Below, piece by piece: positions 16,703 through 25,736 of a stretch of 44,029 nt of DNA. The stretch is from Streptomyces himalayensis subsp. himalayensis. GTDB taxonomy: Bacteria > Actinomycetota > Actinomycetes > Streptomycetales > Streptomycetaceae. The number at the start of each line of letters is the position of its first letter. Positions within the stretch are counted from its first letter, which is position 1. The stretch is taken from contig NZ_JACEHE010000047.1 in NCBI RefSeq assembly GCF_013778455.1, positions 1 to 44,029 on the forward strand, given 5' to 3'. A model generated the notes under the pieces. The model ran no database searches. It had not been told where the DNA came from and saw only the letters and a list, made by a program, of their open reading frames with translations. The position numbers were made by a program, and so were the translations under genes.

Positions 16703-17626
16703 GTGACAGGCTCGACTCCGCCCTGGAAGCGCCGCTTCCGCTCTGCGGAAGCGGATGGTGGCCCGTCTGACGGCGTGCATGACGACGAGCGAGGCCGTAA
16801 GGCCTCGGCCTCGCTCGAAGCCCCCCACTTGGGCAGCCCGCCGGCCGTCGGCATGACGGGGGCCCTGGAGAGGGCTGACGACGTCTCGGCAGGGGACGTC
16901 GAGACGCCTCCGGCCAGGCGCCGATCGACCGCCGTCCGAGAGGGCGTGCGCAAGAGCGGCAGCCTTGCCAAGGCCGGCCTGGGCTTTCTCGCGGACCGGA
17001 TCATCGAGATCGCCCCGCGCGTCCCGGTACGCGACCTGGCGACTCTCCGGAAGCAGTTCCCCGGACTGACCCCCGAGGAGCTCGCGGACAAACTGGTCGC
17101 CGGAGCGGCCAAGGCGTCCTCCACCGTGGGTGCGGGCGTCGGTGCGGCAGCGATGCTGCCTGTACCGCCGGCGATGCCCACCGAGCTGGCCGCCGAGATC
17201 ACCGGTGTCGCGGCGATCGAGCTGAAGCTGATCGCCGAGCTCTACGAGGTCTACGGAGTGCGCCCGCCCGGCAACCTCAGGGAGCGCAGCGCCGCGTATC
17301 TGACGTCGTGGACGGAGGAGCGCGATGTCGACGTCAAGAAGCCGGCGACGCTCGCTGGCGCCTTCGGCGGCCCCATGAAACTCCAGCTACGCCAGCAGAT
17401 CATGAAGCGGATGGTCAGGAACCTTCCGAGCCTGATGCCCTTCATGGTGGGTGCGGCCGTCGGTGCGCTCATGAACCGCCGCGACACCAGGAGGCTGGCC
17501 GAGCACATCCGCAGGGACCTTCGCAAGCGTCAGGTGCCCTGGGACGAGCTGCCGCAGCTGCCGCCTCTGGAGAAGCCGGCCGATGCCATCGTGGTGGGCG
17601 AGCTTCCGAAGGAGCTCGGCCACTGA
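16703..17626 (+). CDS. Conserved hypothetical protein, EcsC-like
   Basis: The 307-residue protein has a disordered, charged N-terminus (about 1-85). A middle part follows with an Ala/Gly/Pro-rich amphipathic stretch, VGAGVGAAAMLPVPPAMPTELAAEI, then GVAAIELKLIAELYEVYGV. This resembles the membrane-associated EcsC family core. The C-terminal segment, NLPSLMPFMVGAAVGALMNRRDTRRLAEHIRRDL, could insert in the membrane. GTG 16703 lies 13 bases after the DUF4193 stop, so co-transcription is likely. I cannot assign a function. Confidence 0.7.
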   Translation: MTGSTPPWKRRFRSAEADGGPSDGVHDDERGRKASASLEAPHLGSPPAVGMTGALERADDVSAGDVETPPARRRSTAVREGVRKSGSLAKAGLGFLADRIIEIAPRVPVRDLATLRKQFPGLTPEELADKLVAGAAKASSTVGAGVGAAAMLPVPPAMPTELAAEITGVAAIELKLIAELYEVYGVRPPGNLRERSAAYLTSWTEERDVDVKKPATLAGAFGGPMKLQLRQQIMKRMVRNLPSLMPFMVGAAVGALMNRRDTRRLAEHIRRDLRKRQVPWDELPQLPPLEKPADAIVVGELPKELGH

Positions 17627-17737
17627 GCTCGCGCCGGGGCCGCGCAGGACTCTCGCCGGCACTCGCTGACGAGGTGCCGCACATTCGTGCCCTGCAGGGG
17701 CACGGCACCCCCATCGCCTGGGGGCACCTCGGGGCAC

Positions 17738-17755
17738 CCCCAGCGGTAGCTGGGG
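17738..17755. repeat. Short hairpin repeat (CCCCAGC-GGTA-GCTGGGG)
   Basis: This is a perfect 7-base stem with a GGTA loop between convergent genes. It is of a type widely dispersed in Streptomyces intergenic regions and may act as a terminator. Confidence 0.6.
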
Positions 17756-17787
17756 AGGAACGACTGCCCACAACGGGGCGTCCCTCG

Positions 17788-18255
17788 CTACGACGCCCGT
17801 ACCGCCGTAAGTGCCGCTGACAGGCGTTCCGGGTGGCGCGTCGACAGATACAGGTAGGGCGTCGGGTCCTCGGGGTCGGTGACCTCGACGCGCAGTGCCG
17901 TCGGAATGTAGCCGCGCAGGAGCATGAAGGCGCGGGCGTCCGCCTTGTGGGTGCGCCAGGCCTGGGCCTCGTCCTCGTCCAGGATCTCCGCCTCACCGAG
18001 AGCCGACACCGGAATCTTCGCGTCCCCGGCGATCAGCAGACCCCCGACCACTCGGATGCGGACCGAGCCGTACGAACTCACCACCACCGCCGCGGCCGCC
18101 GTGCCGCCGACGAGGCCGCCCAGCAGCGGCAGCGTGCCGAACGGCAGCAGGATGAGCGCCAGCGAGATCCCGACCAGGACGGAGACCACCCACCAGAAGC
18201 GGGGTGCGGTGAGGCGTTCTTCGTAGGGCGATGCGGAGGGTGCGGAATGCTGCAT
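17788..18255 (-). CDS. DUF3093 family membrane protein
   Basis: The 155-residue protein begins MQHSAPSASPYEERLTAPRFWW. Two adjacent membrane helices follow (about 22-65, LVGISLALILLPFGTLPLLGG and on), then a soluble part with GGLLIAGDAKIPVSALGEAEIL and ALRVEVTDPEDPTPYLYLSTRHPERL. This layout is typical of DUF3093, an actinobacterial family of unknown function. ATG 18255 is the best start but has no clear Shine-Dalgarno. It is divergent from the thioesterase gene, 82 bases apart. Confidence 0.85.
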   Translation of the reverse strand: MQHSAPSASPYEERLTAPRFWWVVSVLVGISLALILLPFGTLPLLGGLVGGTAAAAVVVSSYGSVRIRVVGGLLIAGDAKIPVSALGEAEILDEDEAQAWRTHKADARAFMLLRGYIPTALRVEVTDPEDPTPYLYLSTRHPERLSAALTAVRAS

Positions 18256-18336
18256 GCAGCCAAGCTTGGCACGGTGACGGGAAGGGGCCGAGGCCAGGGC
18301 GGTCGGGGCGGGATACTCCGGGTAAGGTCTGCGCCT

Positions 18337-18921
18337 GTGAGTGGTACATCTACGGGCCTGATGCCGCCGGCCGACGCCGTGACCCCCGTGCGGCACCCCG
18401 AAGCGCCGGCTCCCGGGGAGCTGCTTGGCGCGCACTACGGACAGTGTTTCGGCTGCGGCGCCGGGCAACCGCACGGGTTGCAGCTGGAGGCCCGCGCGGG
18501 CGACGGCGTGAGCGTCACCGCCGAGTTCACCGTACGGCCCGCCCACCAGGGTGCTCCCGGCCTCGCGCACGGCGGTGTCCTGGCCACCGCGCTGGACGAG
18601 ACGCTGGGCTCGCTGAACTGGCTGCTGCGCGTCGTCTCCGTGACGGGCAGGCTGGAGACCGACTTCCTGCTCCCCGTGCCCGTCGACACGGTGCTGTATC
18701 TGGAGGCCGAGGTCACCGCCGTTGCCGGCCGGAAGATCTACTCCACCGCCACCGGCCGGATCGGCGGCCCCGACGGGCCGGTCGCGGTCCGCGCCGACGC
18801 CGTCTTCATCGAGGTCAAGGTCGACCACTTCATCGAGAACGGCCGCCCTGCGGAGATCCGGGCCGCCATGAACGACCCGGACCAGATCCGGCGCGTCCGC
18901 GCCTTCGAGGTGAACCCGTGA
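18337..18921 (+). CDS. PaaI/HotDog-fold thioesterase family protein
   Basis: The 194-residue protein has a HotDog domain from about residue 60: HQGAPGLAHGGVLATALDETLGSLN carries the HGG-x-D/E signature, followed by RLETDFLLPVPVDT. FGCGAGQPHGLQL in the N-terminal half is typical of actinobacterial 4HBT-superfamily proteins. It probably hydrolyses an acyl-CoA thioester; the substrate is unknown. GTG 18337 is chosen, with GGTAAGG upstream. The stop overlaps the GTG start of dut, so the two are translationally coupled. Confidence 0.87.
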   Translation: MSGTSTGLMPPADAVTPVRHPEAPAPGELLGAHYGQCFGCGAGQPHGLQLEARAGDGVSVTAEFTVRPAHQGAPGLAHGGVLATALDETLGSLNWLLRVVSVTGRLETDFLLPVPVDTVLYLEAEVTAVAGRKIYSTATGRIGGPDGPVAVRADAVFIEVKVDHFIENGRPAEIRAAMNDPDQIRRVRAFEVNP

Positions 18922-19451
18922 CCCCCGCCGCCCGTGAGCCGCTCGTCGTGCAGATCCGTCGTATCGACCCGGACGTTCCGCTTCCGGAGTACGCACATCC
19001 CGGTGACGCGGGGGCCGATCTGCGGACAACCGAACCATGCGAACTCGCCCCTGGTGAGCGGGCTGTTCTCCCCACCGGGGTGGCGGTGGCGCTTCCCGAG
19101 GGGTACGCGGCCTTCGTGCACCCGCGTTCCGGTCTCGCGGCCCGTTTCGGTGTGGCGTTGGTGAATGCCCCAGGGACGGTGGATGCCGGGTACCGTGGGG
19201 AGATCAAGGTGATCGTGGTGAATCTCGACCCGCGCGAGTCCGTGCGGTTCGAGCGCTTCGACCGGATTGCTCAACTGGTCGTCCAACAGGTCGAGAAGGT
19301 GCGCTTCCAGGAGGTGGCGGATCTTCCCGACTCGGCGCGGGCCGAAGGGGGCTTCGGTTCCACCGGCGGTCATGCCGCCGTGGGCGGCGCGGATGGGCAC
19401 GTGGGCGGGAATCGATACGCTTCGGTCGTATCCGACCGGGAAGGACAGTGA
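18918..19451 (+). CDS. dut: dUTP diphosphatase (dUTPase)
   Basis: The 177-residue protein contains all five dUTPase motifs in order: HPGDAGADL, HPRSGLAARFG, NAPGTVDAGYRGEI, RIAQLVVQ and EGGFGSTG. It hydrolyses dUTP to dUMP and PPi, keeping uracil out of DNA; the enzyme is a cytoplasmic trimer. GTG 18918 overlaps the preceding stop, with GAGGTGAA just upstream. A C-terminal extension of about 20 residues follows motif V. The next gene starts two bases after the stop. Confidence 0.96.
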   Translation: MTPAAREPLVVQIRRIDPDVPLPEYAHPGDAGADLRTTEPCELAPGERAVLPTGVAVALPEGYAAFVHPRSGLAARFGVALVNAPGTVDAGYRGEIKVIVVNLDPRESVRFERFDRIAQLVVQQVEKVRFQEVADLPDSARAEGGFGSTGGHAAVGGADGHVGGNRYASVVSDREGQ

Positions 19452-19452
19452 C

Positions 19453-20217
19453 GTGTTCGGACGTCGCAAGAAGAGGGGTTCCGCCGAGGACGCGGCGGAC
19501 GCGGCGAGCGAGGCCGAGCAGGTCGTCGACGTCGACGCGGCGGACGAGGCGGAGGCGGAGCGCGTAAGGCTCGAGCCCGCGCCGCGCCCCGACGGCCCCT
19601 GGGACAGCTCCGAGGTACGGGATCCGGCCGAGGGCCGCGTGGACCTCGGTGGTCTCTTCATCCCGGGTGTCGAGGGCATGGAGCTGCGCGTGGAGGTCGC
19701 GGGCGACGCGATCGTCGCCGCGACCGTGGTGCTGCGGGACAGCGCGATCCAGCTGCAGGCCTTCGCCGCCCCCAAGCGCGAGGGCATCTGGCGCGAGGTC
19801 CGCGAGGAGATCGCCTCCGGCATCACCAAGCAGGGCGGCGTGATCGACGAGATCGAGGGACCGCTCGGCTGGGAACTGCGCGCACAGGTGCCGGTGCAGC
19901 TGCCGGACGGCACGGGCGGCTTCCAGGTGGTCCGGTTCGTGGGTGTCGACGGGGCGCGCTGGTTCCTGCGCGGAGTGATCTCCGGACAGGGCGCGGTGCA
20001 GCCGGGGACCGCCGGCCTTCTCGAGCAGATCTTCCGGGACACCGTGGTCGTCCGCGGGGAGGGCCCGATGGCGCCCCGCGACCCGATCGTCCTGAAGCTG
20101 CCGAACGACGCGCAGATGGTGCCCGAAGGAGTTCAGCAGGAGGACCAGAGCGGCTCGCGTTTCTCCGGCGGCATGGGCCAGCTCTCGCGCGGGCCCGAGA
20201 TCACCGAGGTGCGGTGA
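19453..20217 (+). CDS. DUF3710 domain-containing protein
   Basis: The 254-residue protein starts MFGRRKK, has an acidic Ala/Glu-rich N-terminus, then the DUF3710 core: GRVDLGGLFIPGVEGMELRVEV, AFAAPKREGIWREVREEIA, and FVGVDGARWFLRGVISGQGA. It is an actinobacterial family of unknown function, very often placed next to dut, as here. GTG 19453 is preceded by AAGGAC at 19441-19446. The operon thioesterase-dut-DUF3710 ends at the strong hairpin that follows. Confidence 0.9.
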   Translation: MFGRRKKRGSAEDAADAASEAEQVVDVDAADEAEAERVRLEPAPRPDGPWDSSEVRDPAEGRVDLGGLFIPGVEGMELRVEVAGDAIVAATVVLRDSAIQLQAFAAPKREGIWREVREEIASGITKQGGVIDEIEGPLGWELRAQVPVQLPDGTGGFQVVRFVGVDGARWFLRGVISGQGAVQPGTAGLLEQIFRDTVVVRGEGPMAPRDPIVLKLPNDAQMVPEGVQQEDQSGSRFSGGMGQLSRGPEITEVR

Positions 20218-20245
20218 CGCTTCGCGCACGCGTGTAGTCGCGCCG

Positions 20246-20289
20246 GGCCGATGGGCCGCACCCCTGCACCGGGGTGCGGCCCATCGGCC
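20246..20289 (+). terminator. Strong hairpin terminator after DUF3710 gene
   Basis: There is a perfect 19-base stem, GGCCGATGGGCCGCACCCC (20246-20264) with its complement at 20271-20289, and a 6-base loop. Confidence 0.88.
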
Positions 20290-20898
20290 TTCCGGCGCGA
20301 GAGCGGTCCGCTGGCGGGGGCTTGTGGCTGCGCGGCGAGCGTGCGGGCCGGGGCGGGCTGGTACGCGCGCCGTTTCGTCCGGTGTCGGCGCCGCGCGGGG
20401 ATGTACGCCCTCAGTGCCTCAAGGGCCTGGGTGGTACCCCCAGGCCCGGCGCCGAGCTGTTGTCGTCGGACGGCTCCGGAGGATTGCGCCCGCCTCCCCG
20501 TGCCTCAAGGGCCTGGGTGAGTACCCGCCGCGGGCGCACATCCTGGCGCGTCCCCTTCGGCGCGCTTGAGGCTGCTGCCGGGTGGTGGGGCTCGACGCGA
20601 CGCCGCGTTCCTCCCGCTGGCCACCGACGACGAGACGGAGCTGGAGGGTCCGCGCCGCCTCGGCCCGTCGCTTCAGGGGGACCGGCACCCGGGATGGGCC
20701 CTGCCGGGGTCCACATCGCGGGCGGGCGCGACGAGTGATGCCCGCGGTCCCGTATCAGGGTTGCGTCAAAGACTCCCCGTGCCCTGCTGTCCAGCCCGTA
20801 TGCCGTGATTCCTGGCGGTACCGTCTGGTCGAGGCCGACTGGAGCACACCGGAGCGCTGACCGGGGTGTCCGCGGCCGTCACGGAAGACAATGGGGCC
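20290..20898. repeat. Intergenic region before kdpD with two copies of a dispersed repeat
   Basis: CAGTGCCTCAAGGGCCTGG at 20412-20430 and GTGCCTCAAGGGCCTGGGT at 20500-20518 are two copies of the element also present at 13278 (inverted) and 24420. Each is followed by TGGTACC or GAGTACC. The rest must contain the kdpD promoter, but I see no clear motif and no gene. Confidence 0.6.
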
Positions 20899-23448
20899 AT
20901 GGGACGCGGCAAGCTTCGGATATACCTCGGTGCGGCGCCGGGCGTGGGCAAGACGTACGCCATGCTGTCCGAGGCGCACCGGCGCGTGGAACGGGGCACC
21001 GACTGCGCGGTCGCCTTCGTGGAGCACTATGGCCGGCCGCGCACCGAGGTCATGCTGCACGGCCTGGAGCAGATCCCGCGCAAGGAGCTGGCGTACCGCG
21101 ACACCGTCTTCACGGAAATGGACGTGGACGCCGTCCTGGAGCGCGCCCCGGCCGTCGCCCTGGTCGACGAGCTGGCCCACACGAACATCCCCGGCTCGCG
21201 CAACGACAAGCGCTGGCAGGACGTCGAGGAGCTGCTGGCGGCGGGCATCCATGTCGTCTCCACCGTCAACATCCAGCACCTCGAGTCACTGGGTGACGTC
21301 GTCGAGTCGATAACCGGCGTACGGCAGCGCGAGACCGTGCCGGACGAGGTGGTGCGGCGCGCGGACCAGATAGAGCTGGTCGACATGTCGCCTCAGGCGC
21401 TTCGGCGCCGCATGGCACACGGCAACATCTACAAGCCCGACAAGGTCGACGCGGCCCTGTCGAACTACTTCCGCCCCGGCAATCTGACGGCCCTGCGCGA
21501 GCTGGCCCTGCTGTGGGTGGCGGACCGGGTGGACGAGTATCTGCAGGAGTACCGCAGCGAGCACCACGTCTCGAAGATCTGGGGCTCGCGCGAGCGGATC
21601 GTCGTCGGTCTGACGGGCGGTCCGGAGGGCCGTACGCTGATCCGGCGCGCCGCCCGCCTGGCCGAGAAGGGTGCGGGCGGCGAGGTACTCGCGGTCTACA
21701 TCGCCCGCAGCGACGGGCTGACGTCCGCCTCCACCAAGGAGCTGACGGCCCAGCAGACCCTCGTCGAGGACCTCGGCGGCACGTTCCACCACGTGATCGG
21801 CGATGACATCCCCTCGGCGCTGCTGGAGTTCGCCCGCGGCGTCAACGCCACGCAGATCGTCCTCGGCTCCTCGCGCCGCAAGGCCTGGCAGTACGTCTTC
21901 GGGCCCGGAGTCGGCGCCACCGTCGCCCGCGAGTCCGGGCCCGACCTGGACGTGCACATCGTCACCCACGAGGAGGTCGCGAAGGGGCGCGGGCTGCCGG
22001 TGGCGCGGGGCGCGCGCCTGGGCCGGTCCCGGATCATCGCGGGCTGGCTGGTGGGCGTGGCCGGTCCGGCACTGCTGGCCCTGCTGCTCACACATGTCGA
22101 AGCGGATCTCGGGCTCGCCAACGACATGCTGCTGTTCCTGGCGCTGACGGTGGCCGCGGCGCTGCTCGGCGGGCTGTTCCCGGCGCTGGCCTCGGCAGCG
22201 GTCGGGTCCCTGCTGCTGAACTGGTTCTTCACACCGCCGCTGCACCGCCTCACGATCGCCGACCCGAGGAACATCGTCGCCATCGGCGTCTTCTTCGCCG
22301 TGGCCGTCTCGGTCGCCTCCGTCGTGGATCTGGCGGCCCGCCGCACCCACCAGGCGGCGCGGCTGCGGGCCGAGTCGGAGATCCTGTCGTTCCTGGCGGG
22401 CAGTGTGCTGCGTGGCGAGACGACGCTCGACGCCCTCCTCGAGCGGGTGCGCGAGACGTTCGGCATGGAGTCGGTGGCGCTGCTGGAGCGCGAGAACGAC
22501 GTCGCGCCGTGGACCTGCGCGGGCAGCGTGGGCGCGCGGTCGCTGCTGGTCCAGCGCCCGGAGGAGGCGGACGTGGACGTGCCGGTCGGCGACCACATGG
22601 CGCTGGCGCTGTCCGGACGCGTCCTGCCCGCCGAGGACCGCCGGGTGCTTGCCGCGTTCGCCGCACAGGCCGCGGTCATCCTGGACCGGCAGCGGCTCGA
22701 GTCCGAGGCCGAACAGGCCCGGGCGCTCGCCGAGGGCAACCGCATCCGCACCGCGCTGCTGGCCGCCGTCAGCCACGACCTGCGCACTCCGCTCGCCGCC
22801 ATCAAGGCCGCCGTCACCTCGCTCCGCTCGGACGACGTGGCGTGGTCGGAGGAGGACCAGGCCGAGCTGCTGGAGGGCATCGAGGAGGGCGCCGACCGGC
22901 TCGACCACCTGGTGGGCAATCTGCTGGACATGTCGCGGCTGCAGACCGGCACCGTCACCCCGCTGATCCGGGAGATCGACCTCGACGAGGTGGTGCCGAT
23001 GGCGCTGGGCGGCGTACCGGAGGACAGCGTGGACCTGGACGTTCCGGAGAGCCTGCCGATGGTGGCCGTCGACCCGGGGCTGCTGGAGCGCTCGGTCGCC
23101 AACATCGTCGAGAACGCGGTGAAGTACAGCTCGGGCCGACAGCCGGTCCTGGTGGCAGCCAGTGCGCTCGGCAACCGGGTCGAGGTGCGCGTGGTGGACC
23201 GTGGCCCGGGCGTGCCGGACGAGGCGAAGGAACGCATCTTCGAGCCCTTCCAGCGCTACGGTGACGCTCCCCGCGGCACCGGCGTCGGCCTGGGCCTCGC
23301 CGTCGCCCGCGGCTTCGCCGAGGCCATGGGCGGCACGCTCAACGCCGAGGACACTCCCGGGGGCGGCCTCACCATGGTGCTGACCCTCAAGGCAGTCGTG
23401 GGCCGCCCGCAGATCGGTCCCCGCCTTCCCGCGGAGGCCGCCTCGTGA
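20899..23448 (+). CDS. kdpD: Sensor histidine kinase KdpD
   Basis: The protein has 849 residues. The N-terminal KdpD domain has Walker A GAAPGVGKT (11-19) and LVDELAHTN. A universal-stress-like domain follows (IVVGLTGGPEGRTLIRRAARLAEKG). Then come four membrane helices (about 380-480), a GAF-like domain, the H-box AAVSHDLRTPLAA with His626, and ATPase motifs ending GVGLGLAVARGFAEAMGG. It senses K+ limitation or osmotic stress and phosphorylates KdpE. ATG 20899 (MGRGKLR) is the family start; an in-frame GTG at 20866 is possible. No kdpFABC pump genes are in the window, so regulation is in trans or redirected. kdpE follows. Confidence 0.94.
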   Translation: MGRGKLRIYLGAAPGVGKTYAMLSEAHRRVERGTDCAVAFVEHYGRPRTEVMLHGLEQIPRKELAYRDTVFTEMDVDAVLERAPAVALVDELAHTNIPGSRNDKRWQDVEELLAAGIHVVSTVNIQHLESLGDVVESITGVRQRETVPDEVVRRADQIELVDMSPQALRRRMAHGNIYKPDKVDAALSNYFRPGNLTALRELALLWVADRVDEYLQEYRSEHHVSKIWGSRERIVVGLTGGPEGRTLIRRAARLAEKGAGGEVLAVYIARSDGLTSASTKELTAQQTLVEDLGGTFHHVIGDDIPSALLEFARGVNATQIVLGSSRRKAWQYVFGPGVGATVARESGPDLDVHIVTHEEVAKGRGLPVARGARLGRSRIIAGWLVGVAGPALLALLLTHVEADLGLANDMLLFLALTVAAALLGGLFPALASAAVGSLLLNWFFTPPLHRLTIADPRNIVAIGVFFAVAVSVASVVDLAARRTHQAARLRAESEILSFLAGSVLRGETTLDALLERVRETFGMESVALLERENDVAPWTCAGSVGARSLLVQRPEEADVDVPVGDHMALALSGRVLPAEDRRVLAAFAAQAAVILDRQRLESEAEQARALAEGNRIRTALLAAVSHDLRTPLAAIKAAVTSLRSDDVAWSEEDQAELLEGIEEGADRLDHLVGNLLDMSRLQTGTVTPLIREIDLDEVVPMALGGVPEDSVDLDVPESLPMVAVDPGLLERSVANIVENAVKYSSGRQPVLVAASALGNRVEVRVVDRGPGVPDEAKERIFEPFQRYGDAPRGTGVGLGLAVARGFAEAMGGTLNAEDTPGGGLTMVLTLKAVVGRPQIGPRLPAEAAS

Positions 23449-23611
23449 CCCGGCACGCGCACGGGACGGAACGTCCGCTTGATCGCTTCAGCTTGATCTC
23501 GTCAGCTCGTCATCTCACGGCGGCATCCGGCCCGCACGACCTCCGCACGAGATGACCTCACGACCGCCGCAGCAGAAGCACGACCGCCGCAGCAGAAGAA
23601 AGGCAGGCCCC

Positions 23612-24328
23612 ATGCTGCACTCATCTGGGGGAGACCCCAAGGCCCCCACGAGGGTGCTCGTGGTCGACGACGAACCCCAGATCGTCCGCGCGCTCGTCAT
23701 CAACCTCAAGGCGCGCAAGTACGAGGTGGACTCGGCCTCCGACGGCACCGGCGCACTCCAGATCGCCGCCGCCCGCCACCCCGACGTGGTCGTGCTCGAC
23801 CTGGGTCTGCCCGACATGGACGGCGTCGAGGTGATCAAGGGACTGCGCGGCTGGACCCGCGTACCGATCCTGGTCCTGTCCGCCCGCCACAGCTCCGACG
23901 AGAAGGTCGAGGCGCTGGACGCGGGCGCCGACGACTACGTCACCAAGCCCTTCGGCATGGACGAGCTGCTGGCCCGGTTGCGCGCCGCCGTCCGCCGCGC
24001 GGAGCCTGTCGGGGCCGGCGATGACGAGGTCGTCGTGGAGACCGAGGACTTCACCGTCGACCTGGCCGCCAAGAAGGTCAACCGCGGTGGACGCGACGTG
24101 CGCCTGACCCCCACCGAGTGGCATCTGCTCGAGGTCCTCGTACGCAACACCGGCCGCCTCGTCAGCCAGAAGCAGCTGCTCCAGGAGGTCTGGGGGCCCT
24201 CCTACGGCACTGAGACGAACTATCTGCGCGTCTACATGGCCCAGCTGCGCCGCAAGCTGGAGGCGGACCCGTCGCATCCGCGGCACTTCATTACGGAGCC
24301 GGGGATGGGGTATCGGTTCGAGCGGTGA
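23612..24328 (+). CDS. kdpE: Response regulator KdpE
   Basis: This is a 238-residue OmpR-family regulator. The receiver has VVDDEP, phospho-acceptor Asp63 (VVLDLGLP) and Lys112 (YVTKPFGMDE). The winged helix is RLTPTEWHLLEVLVRNTGRLVSQKQLL, ending EPGMGYRFER. It is the partner of KdpD. Start ATG 23612 has AAAGGCAGG upstream. The first dozen residues (MLHSSGGDPKAP) are encoded by a repeat-like sequence (TGGGGGAGACCCCAAGGCCC) and look recently added ahead of the usual TRVLVVDDEP. The leader contains a 2 x 20-base tandem duplication (23561-23600). Confidence 0.93.
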   Translation: MLHSSGGDPKAPTRVLVVDDEPQIVRALVINLKARKYEVDSASDGTGALQIAAARHPDVVVLDLGLPDMDGVEVIKGLRGWTRVPILVLSARHSSDEKVEALDAGADDYVTKPFGMDELLARLRAAVRRAEPVGAGDDEVVVETEDFTVDLAAKKVNRGGRDVRLTPTEWHLLEVLVRNTGRLVSQKQLLQEVWGPSYGTETNYLRVYMAQLRRKLEADPSHPRHFITEPGMGYRFER

Positions 24329-24419
24329 GCTCCCACCCGGGGCGGGGTGCCGGTTCGAGAGAGGTGCCGACCGGGTATCCGAGCAGGAGAGCGCGCAGAC
24401 GAGCACCTGTTCCTCCCCC

Positions 24420-24439
24420 AGTGCCCCAAGGGCCTGGGA
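24420..24439 (+). repeat. Copy of dispersed CAGTGCCTCAAGGGCCTGGG element
   Basis: The sequence CAGTGCCCCAAGGGCCTGGG is followed by AGGTACC. It lies between kdpE and the OB-fold gene and differs by one base from the 20412 copy. Confidence 0.65.
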
Positions 24440-24480
24440 GGTACCTTCCAGTGTCACAGCCCCCCGGTAGGCTTCCTGTC

Positions 24481-24879
24481 ATGAGTGCTGACCCTCGTTC
24501 CGAAAAGCCGGCGGGCCGGTTCCGGCGCATGCTCGACCGGCTTTCCTCGTCCCAGGAGGACCTGGAGTCGGAGGAGCTGCGCGAGGACGCCGACACCGCA
24601 GGCTGTACGCGTATAGGCGACTGTCACGACCGCCAGATAGTGACGGTTACTGGTACCTTGCGCACGGTCACCCTGCGACCGCGGGCCGGGGTCCCGGCCC
24701 TGGAGGCGGAGCTCTTCGACGGCTCCGCGGCCCTGGACGTGGTGTGGCTCGGCAGGCGCTCCATCGTGGGAATCGAACCGGGGCGCAAGCTGATCGCATC
24801 GGGCCGGATCTCGATGAGCCGGGGCCGCCGGGTGCTCTTCAACCCGAAGTACGAACTCAGACCGCTCGGACGGGAGTAG
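24481..24879 (+). CDS. OB-fold nucleic-acid-binding-like protein
   Basis: The 132-residue protein starts MSADPRSEKPAGRF. From about residue 52 the sequence IVTVTGTLRTVTLRPRAGVPALEAELFDGSAALDVVWLGRR, ending KLIASGRISMSRGRRVLFNPKYEL, is the five-strand OB-fold pattern seen in tRNA-anticodon/RecG-type domains. ATG 24481 is the natural start. Only three bases separate its stop from the next gene, so they form an operon with the DUF3159 gene. A role in nucleic-acid binding is a fold-level inference. Confidence 0.85.
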   Translation: MSADPRSEKPAGRFRRMLDRLSSSQEDLESEELREDADTAGCTRIGDCHDRQIVTVTGTLRTVTLRPRAGVPALEAELFDGSAALDVVWLGRRSIVGIEPGRKLIASGRISMSRGRRVLFNPKYELRPLGRE

Positions 24880-24882
24880 CCG

Positions 24883-25677
24883 GTGACGTCCCTCGACAAG
24901 CCGACCGACCATCGGACCACGGACGGGGGCGCCGAATCCACCGACTCCAGGGCAGTGACCGAGGCCGCACTCTTCGAGGCCTTCGGCGGTGTGCGGGGCA
25001 TGGTGGAGACGGTGCTCCCGGGCCTGCTCTTCGTGGCGATCTACACGATCAACAAGGACCTGCACACGTCGGCCATCGCGGCCCTCGGGGTGTCCCTGCT
25101 GCTGGTCGTCGTCCGGCTGGTCATGAAGGACACCGTCAAGCACGCCTTCAGCGGCGTCTTCGGCGTCGCCTTCGGCGTGGTCTTCGCGATGATGACCGGC
25201 AACGCCAAGGACTTCTACCTCCCGGGCATGCTCTACACGCTCGGCCTGGGCCTCGCCTACATCATCACGACACTCGCAGGCGTCCCGCTGATCGGCCTCA
25301 TCCTGGGCCCGGTCTTCAAGGAGAACCTCTCCTGGCGGACCCGGAACCCCGGCCGCAAGAAGGCGTACGCGAAGGCCAGTTATGCCTGGGGCCTGATCCT
25401 GCTCGCCAAGTGCGCGATCCTCTTCCCGCTCTACTGGTGGGCCGACACCACCCAGCTCGGCTGGGTCCTGGTGGCGCTGAAGATCCCGCCGTTCCTGCTG
25501 GCGGTCTGGCTCACCTGGCTGTTCCTCGCCAAGGCGCCCGCGCCGATCGACGTCTTCGCCGAGATGGAGGCGGAGGAGCACGCCAGGAAGGCGAAGGAGC
25601 AGGAGAAGCCGGGTGCGGGCGAGGAGTCGGACCCGGACCGCAAGACCGCGGCGGGGCGCCACCGCCGCGAGGCGTAG
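24883..25677 (+). CDS. DUF3159 family membrane protein
   Basis: The 264-residue integral membrane protein has about six helices between residues 45 and 225 (for example VLPGLLFVAIYTINKDLHTSAI, FSGVFGVAFGVVFAMMTGNAKDFYLPGML and PPFLLAVWLTWLFLA). The family signature LFEAFGGVRGMVET precedes the first helix, and a charged C-terminal tail ends AAGRHRREA. DUF3159 is actinobacterial and of unknown function. GTG 24883 follows three bases after the OB-fold gene. Its place beside KdpDE and TrkA genes hints at ion or membrane homeostasis, without proof. Confidence 0.88.
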   Translation: MTSLDKPTDHRTTDGGAESTDSRAVTEAALFEAFGGVRGMVETVLPGLLFVAIYTINKDLHTSAIAALGVSLLLVVVRLVMKDTVKHAFSGVFGVAFGVVFAMMTGNAKDFYLPGMLYTLGLGLAYIITTLAGVPLIGLILGPVFKENLSWRTRNPGRKKAYAKASYAWGLILLAKCAILFPLYWWADTTQLGWVLVALKIPPFLLAVWLTWLFLAKAPAPIDVFAEMEAEEHARKAKEQEKPGAGEESDPDRKTAAGRHRREA

Positions 25678-25736
25678 GGCCGCGCGCGGCCGGTACGGCG
25701 GCCGCAGCAGGGCCAGGGCCCTGCCATCGCAACGAC

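Noticed and set aside
20290..20865. Open frames in the repeat region before kdpD
   Set aside because: They are built from dispersed repeats and have no start signals or protein-like composition.
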